A stretch of DNA of 64,000 nt. Source: CAVZMO01 sp963776195 (GTDB taxonomy: Bacteria > Nitrospirota > Thermodesulfovibrionia > Thermodesulfovibrionales > SM23-35). Below, one piece after another: positions 46,056 through 54,567 of this stretch. The translations under genes and the position numbers were made by a program. Numbering within the stretch: position 1 is the first letter of the stretch; the number at the start of each line of letters is the position of its first letter. A model generated the notes under the pieces. The model made no database searches and was not told the DNA's origin. It saw nothing but the letters and a program-made list of their open reading frames with translations. The stretch is from the NCBI GenBank assembly GCA_963776195.1, contig CAVZMO010000018.1, positions 1-64,000 of the forward strand. The letters are read 5' to 3'.

Positions 46056-46775
46056 CTATTTGGTCCCCCGGTGTACGGCGACTATCCCCCCCGCCAACTT
46101 TTGATAAGAAACTTCTTTCCAGCCGACGGAGGAAATAAGATTGACCAGTTCAGGAGGAGAAGGAAAGTCCTTTATCGTCTTCCCCAAATATTGATAGGCA
46201 CAGGGGTCCGAGCCGAAAATGTTTGAAACCAAAGGCACGAATTTCATAAGATAGAGGGAATAAATCTTTGCAAAAAATGGGTTTTTCGGTTGACTAAACT
46301 CAAGACACACGAAACAACCGCCCGGTGTTGTCACCCGGTAAAATTCCTTTAATGCCTTCAACCTGTCGTTAATGTTTCTTAAGCCGAAGGTAATGGTTAC
46401 CGCATCAAACATTTCATCTTTAAAGGGAAGCCTCTCTGCGTTTCCTTCTTTAAAAGTTATTTTGTCATCCAGATTCGACTGTTTGACCTTTTTTCTGCCG
46501 ATCCCGATCAGCCCCCGGGAGAAATCTAATCCCTCAATATGAGCCGAACCTTTCCAATATTTACAGAGTTCAATTGCCATATCTCCGGTACCTGTGCAGA
46601 CATCGAGGATTCTGCGGCAGTCAATTTTTCCGGTCTCCCTCGCTACCCTTTTACGCCATCCGATATCGAGCCCGAGGCTCAGGAGATGATTCAGGAGATC
46701 GTAGCGGGCAGCAATGCTCGAAAACATCTGCTCGACCTTTTTTGCGTCGCGTTGTTTATGATCAATATGATTCAT
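46056..46775 (-). CDS. ubiE: Demethylmenaquinone methyltransferase
   Basis: 239-aa SAM-dependent methyltransferase, last step of menaquinone synthesis (MenG/UbiE). Motif I is ILDVCTGTGDMAIEL and a later signature is TFGLRNINDRLKALKEFYRV. YDLLNHLLSLGLDIGWRKR at the N-terminus is typical of the family. It is the last gene of the mqn operon and overlaps the end of the MTAP-like gene by 14 nt. Confidence 0.95.
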   Translation of the reverse strand: MNHIDHKQRDAKKVEQMFSSIAARYDLLNHLLSLGLDIGWRKRVARETGKIDCRRILDVCTGTGDMAIELCKYWKGSAHIEGLDFSRGLIGIGRKKVKQSNLDDKITFKEGNAERLPFKDEMFDAVTITFGLRNINDRLKALKEFYRVTTPGGCFVCLEFSQPKNPFFAKIYSLYLMKFVPLVSNIFGSDPCAYQYLGKTIKDFPSPPELVNLISSVGWKEVSYQKLAGGIVAVHRGTK

Positions 46776-47613
46776 AATTATGAGATTTCAAGAGCGTCTT
46801 TTTCCTCAGCTTTAAACATCGACAGACTCTTTTTCGTTTCGGGTTTGTCTTTTTCAGGCTCTCTATGATGATCCTGCCGACATTCAGGGCTTCCTGATAA
46901 AAAATCTTCTTTAATTCAGTATGACTCCAGTCCGGTCCGACACCTTCGGCCCTGTTGACTATCAGATAAATCCCCGCATAACAGGCCCCTATCTCCCTTG
47001 CAAGATATACTTCCGGGCAAATGCTCTGTCCGATGACATCGCCTCCGAGAGTCCTGATCATCCTTACCTCGGCGCGGCTCTCGAAATGCCTTCCATCGGT
47101 CACCGCGTAAACTCCACGGGACACATCCCTGTCCGGAAATATTTTGCTGCTTGTTCCCGTCAGAATATTTGCCAGATCAGGGCAGATCGGATCGCGCATG
47201 ACTAATAAATATTTATCGGAAAGATAAACATCTTTTCTCATGGACAGGTCGATATAATCATCGGGAACTATAAAATGACAGAGGCTGAGGTCTTCTTTGA
47301 TCGACCCGACACCGCCTTCGGCAAAAATTGTGTCAACGCCTGCCCGTTCCAATACCCAGAAGACCTGTTTCGACGCATCGGCTCTCTTTGTACCGGCCCG
47401 CCAGCCGTGCATCCCGACCACGAGCACTTTATTACCACTGATCTCCAAGATTTTGAATTCGGGGCTATCGCCAAAGGGGGTTGAAAATATTTCTTTATCT
47501 AAAACCTTGACCCCGGGGAGTTTAAGTGCTTCGGGGAAATTTATCGCATGAGTGCTCGACCCGCCGATAAAGGCTTTTTTTGCTGTTGGGATTGCCTGGT
47601 TATATTTCTTCAT
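46762..47613 (-). CDS. MTAP/PNP-fold nucleosidase in the menaquinone operon
   Basis: 283 aa, MTAP/PNP superfamily by VGMHGWRAGTKRADASKQ, EGGVGSIKEDLSLCHFIVPD and VTDGRHFESRAEVRMIRTLG. It sits between mqnC and ubiE. Two points are unusual. The phosphate-site Arg of MTAP (RHG) reads GMHG, and the usual T-x-x-x-GS segment is EGGVGS, so phosphorolysis may be replaced by hydrolysis. The base-binding region reads LIVNRAEG, with Asn as in 6-oxopurine enzymes rather than the D-x-D of MTAP. A futalosine hydrolase role is inferred from residues and context. Confidence 0.65.
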   Translation of the reverse strand: MKKYNQAIPTAKKAFIGGSSTHAINFPEALKLPGVKVLDKEIFSTPFGDSPEFKILEISGNKVLVVGMHGWRAGTKRADASKQVFWVLERAGVDTIFAEGGVGSIKEDLSLCHFIVPDDYIDLSMRKDVYLSDKYLLVMRDPICPDLANILTGTSSKIFPDRDVSRGVYAVTDGRHFESRAEVRMIRTLGGDVIGQSICPEVYLAREIGACYAGIYLIVNRAEGVGPDWSHTELKKIFYQEALNVGRIIIESLKKTNPKRKRVCRCLKLRKKTLLKSHNYESY

Positions 47614-47621
47614 AATTCTGT

Positions 47622-47648
47622 ACGCAGGCTGAAGCCTGCGGCTACAGG
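47622..47648 (+). repeat. Dispersed palindromic repeat, copy 1
   Basis: ACGCAGGCTGAAGCCTGCGG followed by CTACAGG: a stem GCAGGCT/AGCCTGC with a GA loop, in the 40-nt gap between mqnC and the nucleosidase gene. A second copy is at 54294-54320 on the other strand, 24 of 27 identical. Confidence 0.65.
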
Positions 47649-47653
47649 AATTC

Positions 47654-48721
47654 TTATTTATAAACCTTCAATACATTAAACTCCGTGTCCCTCTGTGCCG
47701 GTATCTTTCCCGCATTTCTTATCAGCTCGACCATCTCATCAACAGTAATACGATGAGATATCCCGGCTGCCCGGACAACGTTCTCTTCGATCATGATGCT
47801 GCCCAGGTCATTGGCCCCAAAAGACAGGCAGATCTGTCCGATATCCTTGCCCTGCGTGACCCAAGAACCCTGGACGTTCGGAAAGTTATCGAGAAATAAA
47901 CGACTGAGAGACAGGGTCCGCAGATATTCAATGGATGAAATTGATCTGCCTCCCAGGGCGGTATTGCCCGGCTGAAATGTCCATGGGATAAAGGACATGA
48001 ACCCACCCGTTCTGCCCTGAAGGTCTCTTATCTTCTGCAGATGGGAGATTCTGTCCTCAATGGTTTCTACGGTACCGATCATCATGGTAGCTGTAGTCTT
48101 AAGCCCCAATTTATGGGCCATTGCCATGACTTCCAGCCATTTCGCAGAAGGTATCTTGTGCGGACTGATCTTTTGTCTTACCCTGTCGACGAGGACCTCC
48201 GCACCCCCGCCAGGTAATGAATCAAGGCCGGCTTTCATGAGCTCTCTCAAGGCGTCCGGAATAGACATGCCGGATGTTTCAGCGATATGAACTACCTCAG
48301 GAGGAGACAGACTGTGGATCCTGATATCGAATTTCCTCTTTATCTCCCTGAACATATTAATGTAATAATCGATCTTCAGATCCGGGTTAATTCCTCCCTG
48401 AAGCATCACCTGAGTACCGGAGAGTTCAAGCGTCTCGGCAACCTTCTTTTCGATCTCCTCCTGACTCAAGACATAGGCGTCAGGATCATCTTTCGATCTA
48501 TAGAAGGCGCAAAAAGAGCACCGGTTCTGACAGACATTGGTGTAATTGATATTGCGGTCTATCTGAAACGTTGCGATGTCGTCGGGATGCTTTTTTTGAC
48601 GGACAGTATCTGCTGCGTGTGCCAGATCCAAAAGATCGGCCTGCTGAAACAGGAAGACGGCATTCCGGGTATCCAATCTTTTTCCATCCACAGCATTTTC
48701 AAGAATTTGCCTGCTTTTCAT
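47654..48721 (-). CDS. mqnC: Cyclic dehypoxanthinyl futalosine synthase MqnC
   Basis: 355-aa radical SAM enzyme closing the ring of dehypoxanthinyl futalosine. The cluster motif is CQNRCSFCAFYR (CxxxCxxC). YINYTNVCQNRC and QVMLQGGINPDLKIDYY are characteristic of MqnC rather than MqnE. It follows mqnA by 4 nt. Confidence 0.94.
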   Translation of the reverse strand: MKSRQILENAVDGKRLDTRNAVFLFQQADLLDLAHAADTVRQKKHPDDIATFQIDRNINYTNVCQNRCSFCAFYRSKDDPDAYVLSQEEIEKKVAETLELSGTQVMLQGGINPDLKIDYYINMFREIKRKFDIRIHSLSPPEVVHIAETSGMSIPDALRELMKAGLDSLPGGGAEVLVDRVRQKISPHKIPSAKWLEVMAMAHKLGLKTTATMMIGTVETIEDRISHLQKIRDLQGRTGGFMSFIPWTFQPGNTALGGRSISSIEYLRTLSLSRLFLDNFPNVQGSWVTQGKDIGQICLSFGANDLGSIMIEENVVRAAGISHRITVDEMVELIRNAGKIPAQRDTEFNVLKVYK

Positions 48722-48725
48722 GTTC

Positions 48726-49556
48726 TCACACCCGCAGCTTCACAAACTGCAGTTCGGGAACCCCCTCGATCTCTCCGATCTCCGATGCCAGTTTGTAAAA
48801 AAGGAGCAGGCCTTCCTGATATGTCTTCCCGAAATCGAAACGGAGAGTTCTGAAATAATCTGTGAGAAAGGAGGAACTGAATGGCTCCCATCGCGCGGCA
48901 TATTCAGCTATCTCAGATAGATGCTGCTTAGAGTAGTCCATCGATTTTTTGAAAATATCGAATATATATTCAACAGTCTCGCCCCGTGTCTCGGCAAAAC
49001 CACGGCTGACAGCCCATACTGCGTAAACCATCTTTTGCCCTGTGAGTTTCTTCCACTCGTCCCCTAAATCGTAGAGATAGAAATCTTCAGCGTTCACATA
49101 GTATTTCAATGCTATGTCGCCGATCAGCAGTGCCGCATCAGCGACCGAAAGCATGCTGTCTAAATCAGGCAGGCAGGTTATATATTCCGGCTCAACCCGG
49201 TAACCGCGACTCAGGACCAGTTTCAGCAGCACCTGTGAAGTTGCCGAAGTGCTTGTGAGGGCAACTTTTTTCCCTGCCAGCTCCTTTATGGGAAAACGGC
49301 TGAGCAGGAGAATGCTCTTCACTTCACCATCGGAGCTGACGGTAAAATCAGGGAAGAGAACAAGGGATTCCTTATGACAGGCGTATTCTATAGAAGAAAT
49401 AGGTGAAATATCCAGGCTCCCATTGATTAACAGATTATTAAGCTCTGTCGGCGCACCCTTTATCAGTTCTATATCCAGCAGGGCATGACTCTTTACCAAT
49501 CCGTAGTACAATGGAAGGCAGTTTAGAAACTGAATGTGTCCTACCCTGGGTTTCAC
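48726..49556 (-). CDS. mqnA: Chorismate dehydratase MqnA
   Basis: 276 aa, first dedicated enzyme of the futalosine pathway (chorismate to 3-enolpyruvylbenzoate), with a periplasmic-binding-protein-like fold. RVGHIQFLNCLPLYYGL is the N-terminal signature, then GAPTELNNLLINGSLDISPI and ALTSTSATSQVLLKL. It ends 4 nt before mqnC and starts 18 nt after mqnE. Confidence 0.93.
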   Translation of the reverse strand: MKPRVGHIQFLNCLPLYYGLVKSHALLDIELIKGAPTELNNLLINGSLDISPISSIEYACHKESLVLFPDFTVSSDGEVKSILLLSRFPIKELAGKKVALTSTSATSQVLLKLVLSRGYRVEPEYITCLPDLDSMLSVADAALLIGDIALKYYVNAEDFYLYDLGDEWKKLTGQKMVYAVWAVSRGFAETRGETVEYIFDIFKKSMDYSKQHLSEIAEYAARWEPFSSSFLTDYFRTLRFDFGKTYQEGLLLFYKLASEIGEIEGVPELQFVKLRV

Positions 49557-49574
49557 AACCCTGTCCTGTGCCTT

Positions 49575-50660
49575 TTATTCATATATTTTGATTATGTTAT
49601 ACAACGTGTCTCTCTCAACAGGCACCCTTCCGGTTACAGAGATTATTTCCAATAACGCATCCCTCGATATCGATTGGTCCGTCTCGGCGCCTGCTGCGTG
49701 TGTTATCTTCTCTTCGACAACCGTGCCGTCAAGATCATCAACGCCGAACAGAAGGGAAAGCTGAGCCACCTTTAGACCGAGCATTATCCAGAACGCTTTG
49801 ACGTGAGGGAAATTATCGAGAACCAGCCTCGAGACCGCGAGCATTTTCATATTCTCGAAAGCGGATGGTTTTCTAAAATCAGGAAGCTGAGTATTCTGCG
49901 GATGGAAAGGAAGAGGGATAAATGACTGAAATCCACCTGTTTCATCCTGAAGGCCTCTCAGGGTCAGGAGATGATCGACCCGTTCCTCGATAGTTTCAAC
50001 ATGCCCGTAGAGCATCGTGGCGTTTGATTTCAGGCCGAGATTATGCGCCTCCCTCATTACATCCAGCCATTCTCCGGAAGAGGCTTTCTTGGAGCAGACC
50101 GCTTCTCTCACCCTGTGGTTCAATATCTCCGCCCCTCCGCCCGGAAGCGAACCCAGCCCGGCATCTTTCAACCTCGTTAAAACTTCCTTTATTGAAAGGT
50201 CCGCAATTTTTGCAAAGTATGCGACCTCGACGGCGGTGAATGCCTGAATGTGGACCTCGGGCATCATATTTTTCAGACTGGATATAGCCTCGAGATAATA
50301 ATCAAACGGGAGGTCGGGATGGAGCCCGCTGACGATATGAAACTCGGTAATGCCAAGGTCCCTTGCCGACCGGGCCTTATCAAGCACATCCTCTATCGTC
50401 ATGGCATATGCGTCGGCGTCAGTTTTGTCCCGGCTGAAGGCACAGAACTTGCACCTTGAGACACAGATGTTGGTCAGGTTTATATGCCGGTTCACATTGA
50501 AGTAGGCGTAATTGCCTGATTTTCTCTCTTTGACCTTGGTTGCAAGCTGCCCGATAGAGATGAGGTCGTTTGAGTTCATAAGCGTCAAGGCATTTTCTTT
50601 CGTAAGTCTTATACCCTTTTCTACTTTCTCTTCAATTTCGCTCAAGTTCTTTTTCGACAT
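49575..50660 (-). CDS. mqnE: Aminodeoxyfutalosine synthase MqnE
   Basis: 361-aa radical SAM enzyme that joins enolpyruvylbenzoate to the adenosyl group. CVSRCKFCAFSR is the CxxxCxxC motif. NVNRHINLTNICVSRC and HIVSGLHPDLPFDYYLE are MqnE-type. It follows ubiX across 96 nt, the only sizeable gap in the operon besides the repeat. Confidence 0.94.
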   Translation of the reverse strand: MSKKNLSEIEEKVEKGIRLTKENALTLMNSNDLISIGQLATKVKERKSGNYAYFNVNRHINLTNICVSRCKFCAFSRDKTDADAYAMTIEDVLDKARSARDLGITEFHIVSGLHPDLPFDYYLEAISSLKNMMPEVHIQAFTAVEVAYFAKIADLSIKEVLTRLKDAGLGSLPGGGAEILNHRVREAVCSKKASSGEWLDVMREAHNLGLKSNATMLYGHVETIEERVDHLLTLRGLQDETGGFQSFIPLPFHPQNTQLPDFRKPSAFENMKMLAVSRLVLDNFPHVKAFWIMLGLKVAQLSLLFGVDDLDGTVVEEKITHAAGAETDQSISRDALLEIISVTGRVPVERDTLYNIIKIYE

Positions 50661-50756
50661 TCTGTTTCATACCTCATGCTTTAAACTTCGATCCTCATAG
50701 AGCCCGCAATACAAAGCAGGCGTTTTTAAACAATGTCTGCTTCTTCTCATACCTGA

Positions 50757-51341
50757 TTACTCTTTCCTCCAACTTTTGAATAAATTATGTTCAATCCTCA
50801 AAAGGTTCAAAACCTTGCCGACAACGAAATTGACCATATCATCTATTGTCCTGGGATGATGGTAAAAAGCAGGCATGGCCGGCAGAATCTGCGCCCCTGC
50901 CCTGGCAACCTTTACCATATTCTCAAGGTGAATCAAACTGAACGGAGTCTCGCGGACGACCAAAATCAGTTGCCTTTTCTCTTTGAGAGCCACATCCGCT
51001 GTCCTCTCGATGAGGTTGCTGGAGATGCCGTTCGCTATTGCGGCCAGCTTTCCAACACTGCACGGGATGATGACCACCGCCTCCGGTGCGCTCGACCCGC
51101 TCATGAATGGCGCCTCAAAATTATCGTTTTCCCAGATCTTTATATTGCCTTTGACCTTTGCCAAACCCAGCTTGTCCATCTTCTCGAAGTCCGATACGCC
51201 AAGCTCTTCCTTCATTACCTGTTTGCCTGCCGAAGTCATCACCACATCAACACGGTGCTTCCTCAGGGCAAGTTCCCGGACAAGCCTCACCCCGTAAATG
51301 CTCCCGCTCGCTCCTGTAATGCCGATCACATAATCAGACAA
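50757..51341 (-). CDS. ubiX: Flavin prenyltransferase UbiX/Pad1
   Basis: About 194 aa, supplies prenylated FMN to UbiD. DYVIGITGASGSIYGVRLV is the N-terminal FMN motif, and SSAPEAVVIIPCSVGKLAAI and ANGISSNLIERTADVALKEKR are conserved. The start is placed at TTG 51341 behind GGAGG at 6 nt; the frame extends to 51368 without a better site. Overlaps the end of the ubiA-like gene. Confidence 0.94.
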   Translation of the reverse strand: MSDYVIGITGASGSIYGVRLVRELALRKHRVDVVMTSAGKQVMKEELGVSDFEKMDKLGLAKVKGNIKIWENDNFEAPFMSGSSAPEAVVIIPCSVGKLAAIANGISSNLIERTADVALKEKRQLILVVRETPFSLIHLENMVKVARAGAQILPAMPAFYHHPRTIDDMVNFVVGKVLNLLRIEHNLFKSWRKE

Positions 51342-52200
51342 CTTTGCTCCTCCCGAACACAACTTCAATCACAACAAAGCAAAACATTATCACACTAATG
51401 ATCCCGTTCATGGTAAAAAAAGCGAGATTCAGTTTTGATAAATCGTTTGGTCTGATCAGGCTGTTTTCATAGGCGAGAAGAAAAGCCGCTATGACGATGC
51501 CCGCAAAATAAAATATGCCTAAATGAAGCCGGGCGCCCGATAGAAGGAATAGTCCTATTGAAACGGCGTGAAGCAATTTTGTAAGCGCGAGGGATTTACT
51601 TATCCCGAATCGGGCGGGTATGGAAAGAAGTCTGTGTCTTCTGTCAAAATCGATATCCTGGATCGCATATAAGATATCAAACCCGGCTACCCAGAGGAGG
51701 ACCGCCGCTCCGATCAGAAAAGGCTCCGGTCCGTAAGAATTGGTTACAGCTATCCAGGCCCCTATCGGAGCCAGTCCCAGACAGAGTCCGAGAACAAAGT
51801 GGGAGAGCCAGGTGAACCTCTTGGTATAAGGATAAATCACAAAGGGGACAACGACAAAAGGCCACAAATAACGGCATATGGGCGCCAGGTTATAAACAGC
51901 CAACAGAAAAACGCTCAGGCTGATTACCGAAAAAAGGATTGTATTACGGACGGAAATCAGGCCCTTCGGTAAGGCCCTTTCAGCGGTCCGCGGGTTGTGA
52001 CGGTCAATTTCGATATCTATCAGCCTGTTCAAGGCCATAGCAAAGCTTCTCGCGCCGACCATAGCTATGGTTATCCATAAAAGAGTCATAAAGTCCGGGA
52101 CCCTTTTTTGTGACAGGAAGGCGCCGAGATACGCAAAGGGAAGCGCAAAGATGCTGTGCTGGAACTTTATCATTTCCAGATAGACGCCTATCTTACTCAA
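51334..52200 (-). CDS. UbiA-family prenyltransferase (MqnP-like)
   Basis: 288-aa integral membrane prenyltransferase. The two Asp-rich motifs are NRLIDIEIDRHNPRT and YAIQDIDFDRRHRL, which bind Mg-diphosphate. About eight TM helices. In this operon it most likely prenylates 1,4-dihydroxy-6-naphthoate (MqnP). It overlaps ubiD (7 nt) and ubiX. Confidence 0.92.
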   Translation of the reverse strand: MSKIGVYLEMIKFQHSIFALPFAYLGAFLSQKRVPDFMTLLWITIAMVGARSFAMALNRLIDIEIDRHNPRTAERALPKGLISVRNTILFSVISLSVFLLAVYNLAPICRYLWPFVVVPFVIYPYTKRFTWLSHFVLGLCLGLAPIGAWIAVTNSYGPEPFLIGAAVLLWVAGFDILYAIQDIDFDRRHRLLSIPARFGISKSLALTKLLHAVSIGLFLLSGARLHLGIFYFAGIVIAAFLLAYENSLIRPNDLSKLNLAFFTMNGIISVIMFCFVVIEVVFGRSKVV

Positions 52201-53641
52201 GACCGTATTCCTTCCATCTTTGATCCACGAGATTCTTTATTGCATCGGACATCTCTATTTCGTCAGGCCATTCTCTCTGATATCCTTCCTCTTTCCATTT
52301 CTTTGTCGCATCGATTCCCATCTTTGCTCCGTAAATGGGTCTCGGCGCGGAGTGGTCGAGGACATCCAGCGGGCCTTCGGTTATGATGATATCACGTGCA
52401 GGGTCCACATTATTGAAGGCTTTCCATGCAGCCTCGGAAGTATTCTGAACGTCCACGTCTTCATCAAAAATGAAAACGAATTTCGTGAACATCATCTGAC
52501 CCAGTCCCCATATCGCGTTTATCATCTTCTGCGCGTGCATGGGGAATGCTTTCTTTATCGAAATAAGGGCACAGTTATGGAAGACCCCTTCTATCGGAAG
52601 GTTCATATCCACAACCTCAGGGAACTGCATCTTGATAAAGGGCAGGAACATCCGTTCCGTCGCCTTTCCCATATAGCAGTCTTCCATCGGCGGCTTGCCG
52701 ACGATCGTTGCCGGATAAATAGGGTCTTTCCTCTGGGTTATACAGGTCACATGGAAAACGGGATAATTCGCAGCCGCGGAATAATAGCCGGTATGATCAC
52801 CGAACGGGCCTTCGATCTTTTCGTCACCGGCTTCAACATATCCTTCCAGGATAATCTCCGCCCTCGCGGGCACAAGGAGATCCACCGTCTTCGCTTTCAC
52901 TACCTCAACCGGCTTACCCCTCAAATAACCTGCGAAAAACAATTCTTCGATACCATAAGGCAATGGCGCTGTTGCCGAAAAAATGGTTATGGGATCACCG
53001 CCCAGGGCAACGGCTACTTCAGTTCTCTTACCGAGCTTCGACGTTCTTGCGAAAATTCACGGCCCCGTCATGGTGGGTATGCCAGTGCATTCCGGTCGAT
53101 TTTTCATCATATACCTGCATACGGTACATCCCGAGATTCTGCTTGCCGCTCTCGGGGTCTTTTGTGACGACCAGGGGAAGCGTCACAAATCGTCCTCCGT
53201 CATCAGGCCAGGTTTTCAATATCGGGTAATCAAGCAACGAAAAATCCTTGTCTTTCACGATTTCCTGGCAGGAGGCCTTTTTCACTTCCTTCGGCCTGGA
53301 AGTGCTGAGTTTGTATAGGTCAAATAATGCCTCTACTTTCTGACGCAATTTTAATTCGAGATCGACTTTCAAGAGGGAAGAAAACTTCTGACCGATGGCA
53401 TTGAAATCCTCCAGACCGAGCGCCCAGGCCATCCGCTGATATGAGCCGAAAAGGTTGATGGCTATAGGACATTGTGAGAACCTTTGACCTTTTCGAATAA
53501 CAGGGCAGGGCCTCCCTTTTTTGATATCCGGTCGGTAATCTCGGTCACTTCAAGGACGGGGTCAACCTCTGTCTTGATGCGGACAAGCTCCTTCTTGGCT
53601 TCAAGAAAATCCACGAACTCTCTCAGGTCGTTAAATATCAT
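52193..53641 (-). pseudogene. UbiD-family decarboxylase (MqnL-like) with two frame breaks
   Basis: prFMN-dependent decarboxylase. The start frame (ATG 53641) reads MIFNDLREFVDFLEAKKELV and stops after GSHNVL. The middle frame resumes at CPIAINLFGSYQRMAWALGL and stops near 53028. The last frame begins KLGKRTEVAVALGGDP, reads PYGIEELFFAGYLRGKP and ends at 52193. UbiD residues GPFGDHTGYY and the middle DxGGRF-like DDGGRFVTL are present. The breaks lie near 53472 and 53030. If real, late menaquinone synthesis would need another UbiD. Confidence 0.85.
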
Positions 53642-54267
53642 TTTCTTTCTCCAACCAATCCTGATTTGAATATGTCCTTTAATGTCTTAGCCGCCCGATA
53701 GAGGGAAAATTTAAAGGTCTGATTCTTCACCGCCTTGGACTCGCTCAACACCCAGCTCAAAAGAATACCCTGGGCCGCTCCGAAGATGACCATCTTTGCT
53801 ACGCGGCTATCCAGATCCTTACGGTAGATTCCTCTTCTTTTTCCTTCCTCCAGAATGTCTTCAATCAGGTCAAGGAACTGGACGATGCGGTTGATCGTGT
53901 AGTTAGTCAAAAAAATACTGCTTTGCTTCATATCAACCATGAAGAGCTCCGCCAAATGGCGGTTCTTCTTGAACATCCTCACGACAAGGGAAAAGACGGC
54001 CTTCAATTTATCGTTCGGATCATCAAGCCGGCTTATCTTCTTTTCGATTTCATCGATGATCCCTCCCCACTTTTCGTCAAAGAGTGCGAGAAGAAGGTCT
54101 TCCTTGCTTTGGAAATAATTGTAGAGGGTGCCTTCCGCTACCCCCGCTTCAGAGGCTATCTCCGCGACCTTTGTCTCGGAATAGCCGCGTTTGACAAATG
54201 TCCTGAGGGCGGCGTCAAGGATACCCGAGCGTTTGTCGATTGCCTTTTTATCGGATCTGCCGAACAT
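53638..54267 (-). CDS. TetR/AcrR-family regulator heading the menaquinone operon
   Basis: 209 aa. An HTH (FVKRGYSETKVAEIASEAGV, AEGTLYNYFQSKEDLL) with the TetR pattern, then a helical ligand domain. The stop overlaps the ubiD ATG (ATGA). A perfect palindrome lies about 65-82 nt upstream of its ATG, so autoregulation of the operon is likely. Ligand unknown; the C-terminal domain resembles FadR/AcrR members that bind acyl or quinone-like molecules only in general form. Confidence 0.9.
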   Translation of the reverse strand: MFGRSDKKAIDKRSGILDAALRTFVKRGYSETKVAEIASEAGVAEGTLYNYFQSKEDLLLALFDEKWGGIIDEIEKKISRLDDPNDKLKAVFSLVVRMFKKNRHLAELFMVDMKQSSIFLTNYTINRIVQFLDLIEDILEEGKRRGIYRKDLDSRVAKMVIFGAAQGILLSWVLSESKAVKNQTFKFSLYRAAKTLKDIFKSGLVGERK

Positions 54268-54293
54268 ATTCTTTATAAAAGTTCCTCCGGATA

Positions 54294-54320
54294 CCTGTGG
54301 CCGCGGGCTCCAGCCTGCGT
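54294..54320 (-). repeat. Dispersed palindromic repeat, copy 2
   Basis: On the minus strand: ACGCAGGCTGGAGCCCGCGG followed by CCACAGG. 24 of 27 bases match the copy at 47622-47648. It lies upstream of tetR, next to the operator. Confidence 0.65.
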
Positions 54321-54331
54321 CATATCAATAA

Positions 54332-54349
54332 TGAGTGAGTGCTCACTCA
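54332..54349. promoter_or_regulatory. Palindromic operator for the TetR regulator
   Basis: TGAGTGAG-TG-CTCACTCA is a perfect 8-bp inverted repeat about a 2-bp centre, the usual size and form of TetR/FadR-type operators. It lies between tetR and the divergent plsC-like gene (start 54568) and could control both. Confidence 0.8.
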
Positions 54350-54567
54350 ATTTTATTGAAAGGACCCATTATTTGTCAATGGAAAATCGGGAGGGGAAGA
54401 GCAACGGGGTATCGACCAATCTGTTATCTCCCGGGGCTTCCGGATGATCCCGCGTTCAGGACCTGCACTGGTGAGAAGCTGAGACAACGCAACTGGTATG
54501 ATGCAGAGATAATATGGGATAATAAGGCATTAAAGACATGAGGTAGCAGACCAGCACATCCTGAAAA

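Noticed and set aside
52220..53167. 315-aa open frame on the plus strand across ubiD
   Set aside because: Antisense shadow of the UbiD frames, which carry family motifs; its own translation has none.
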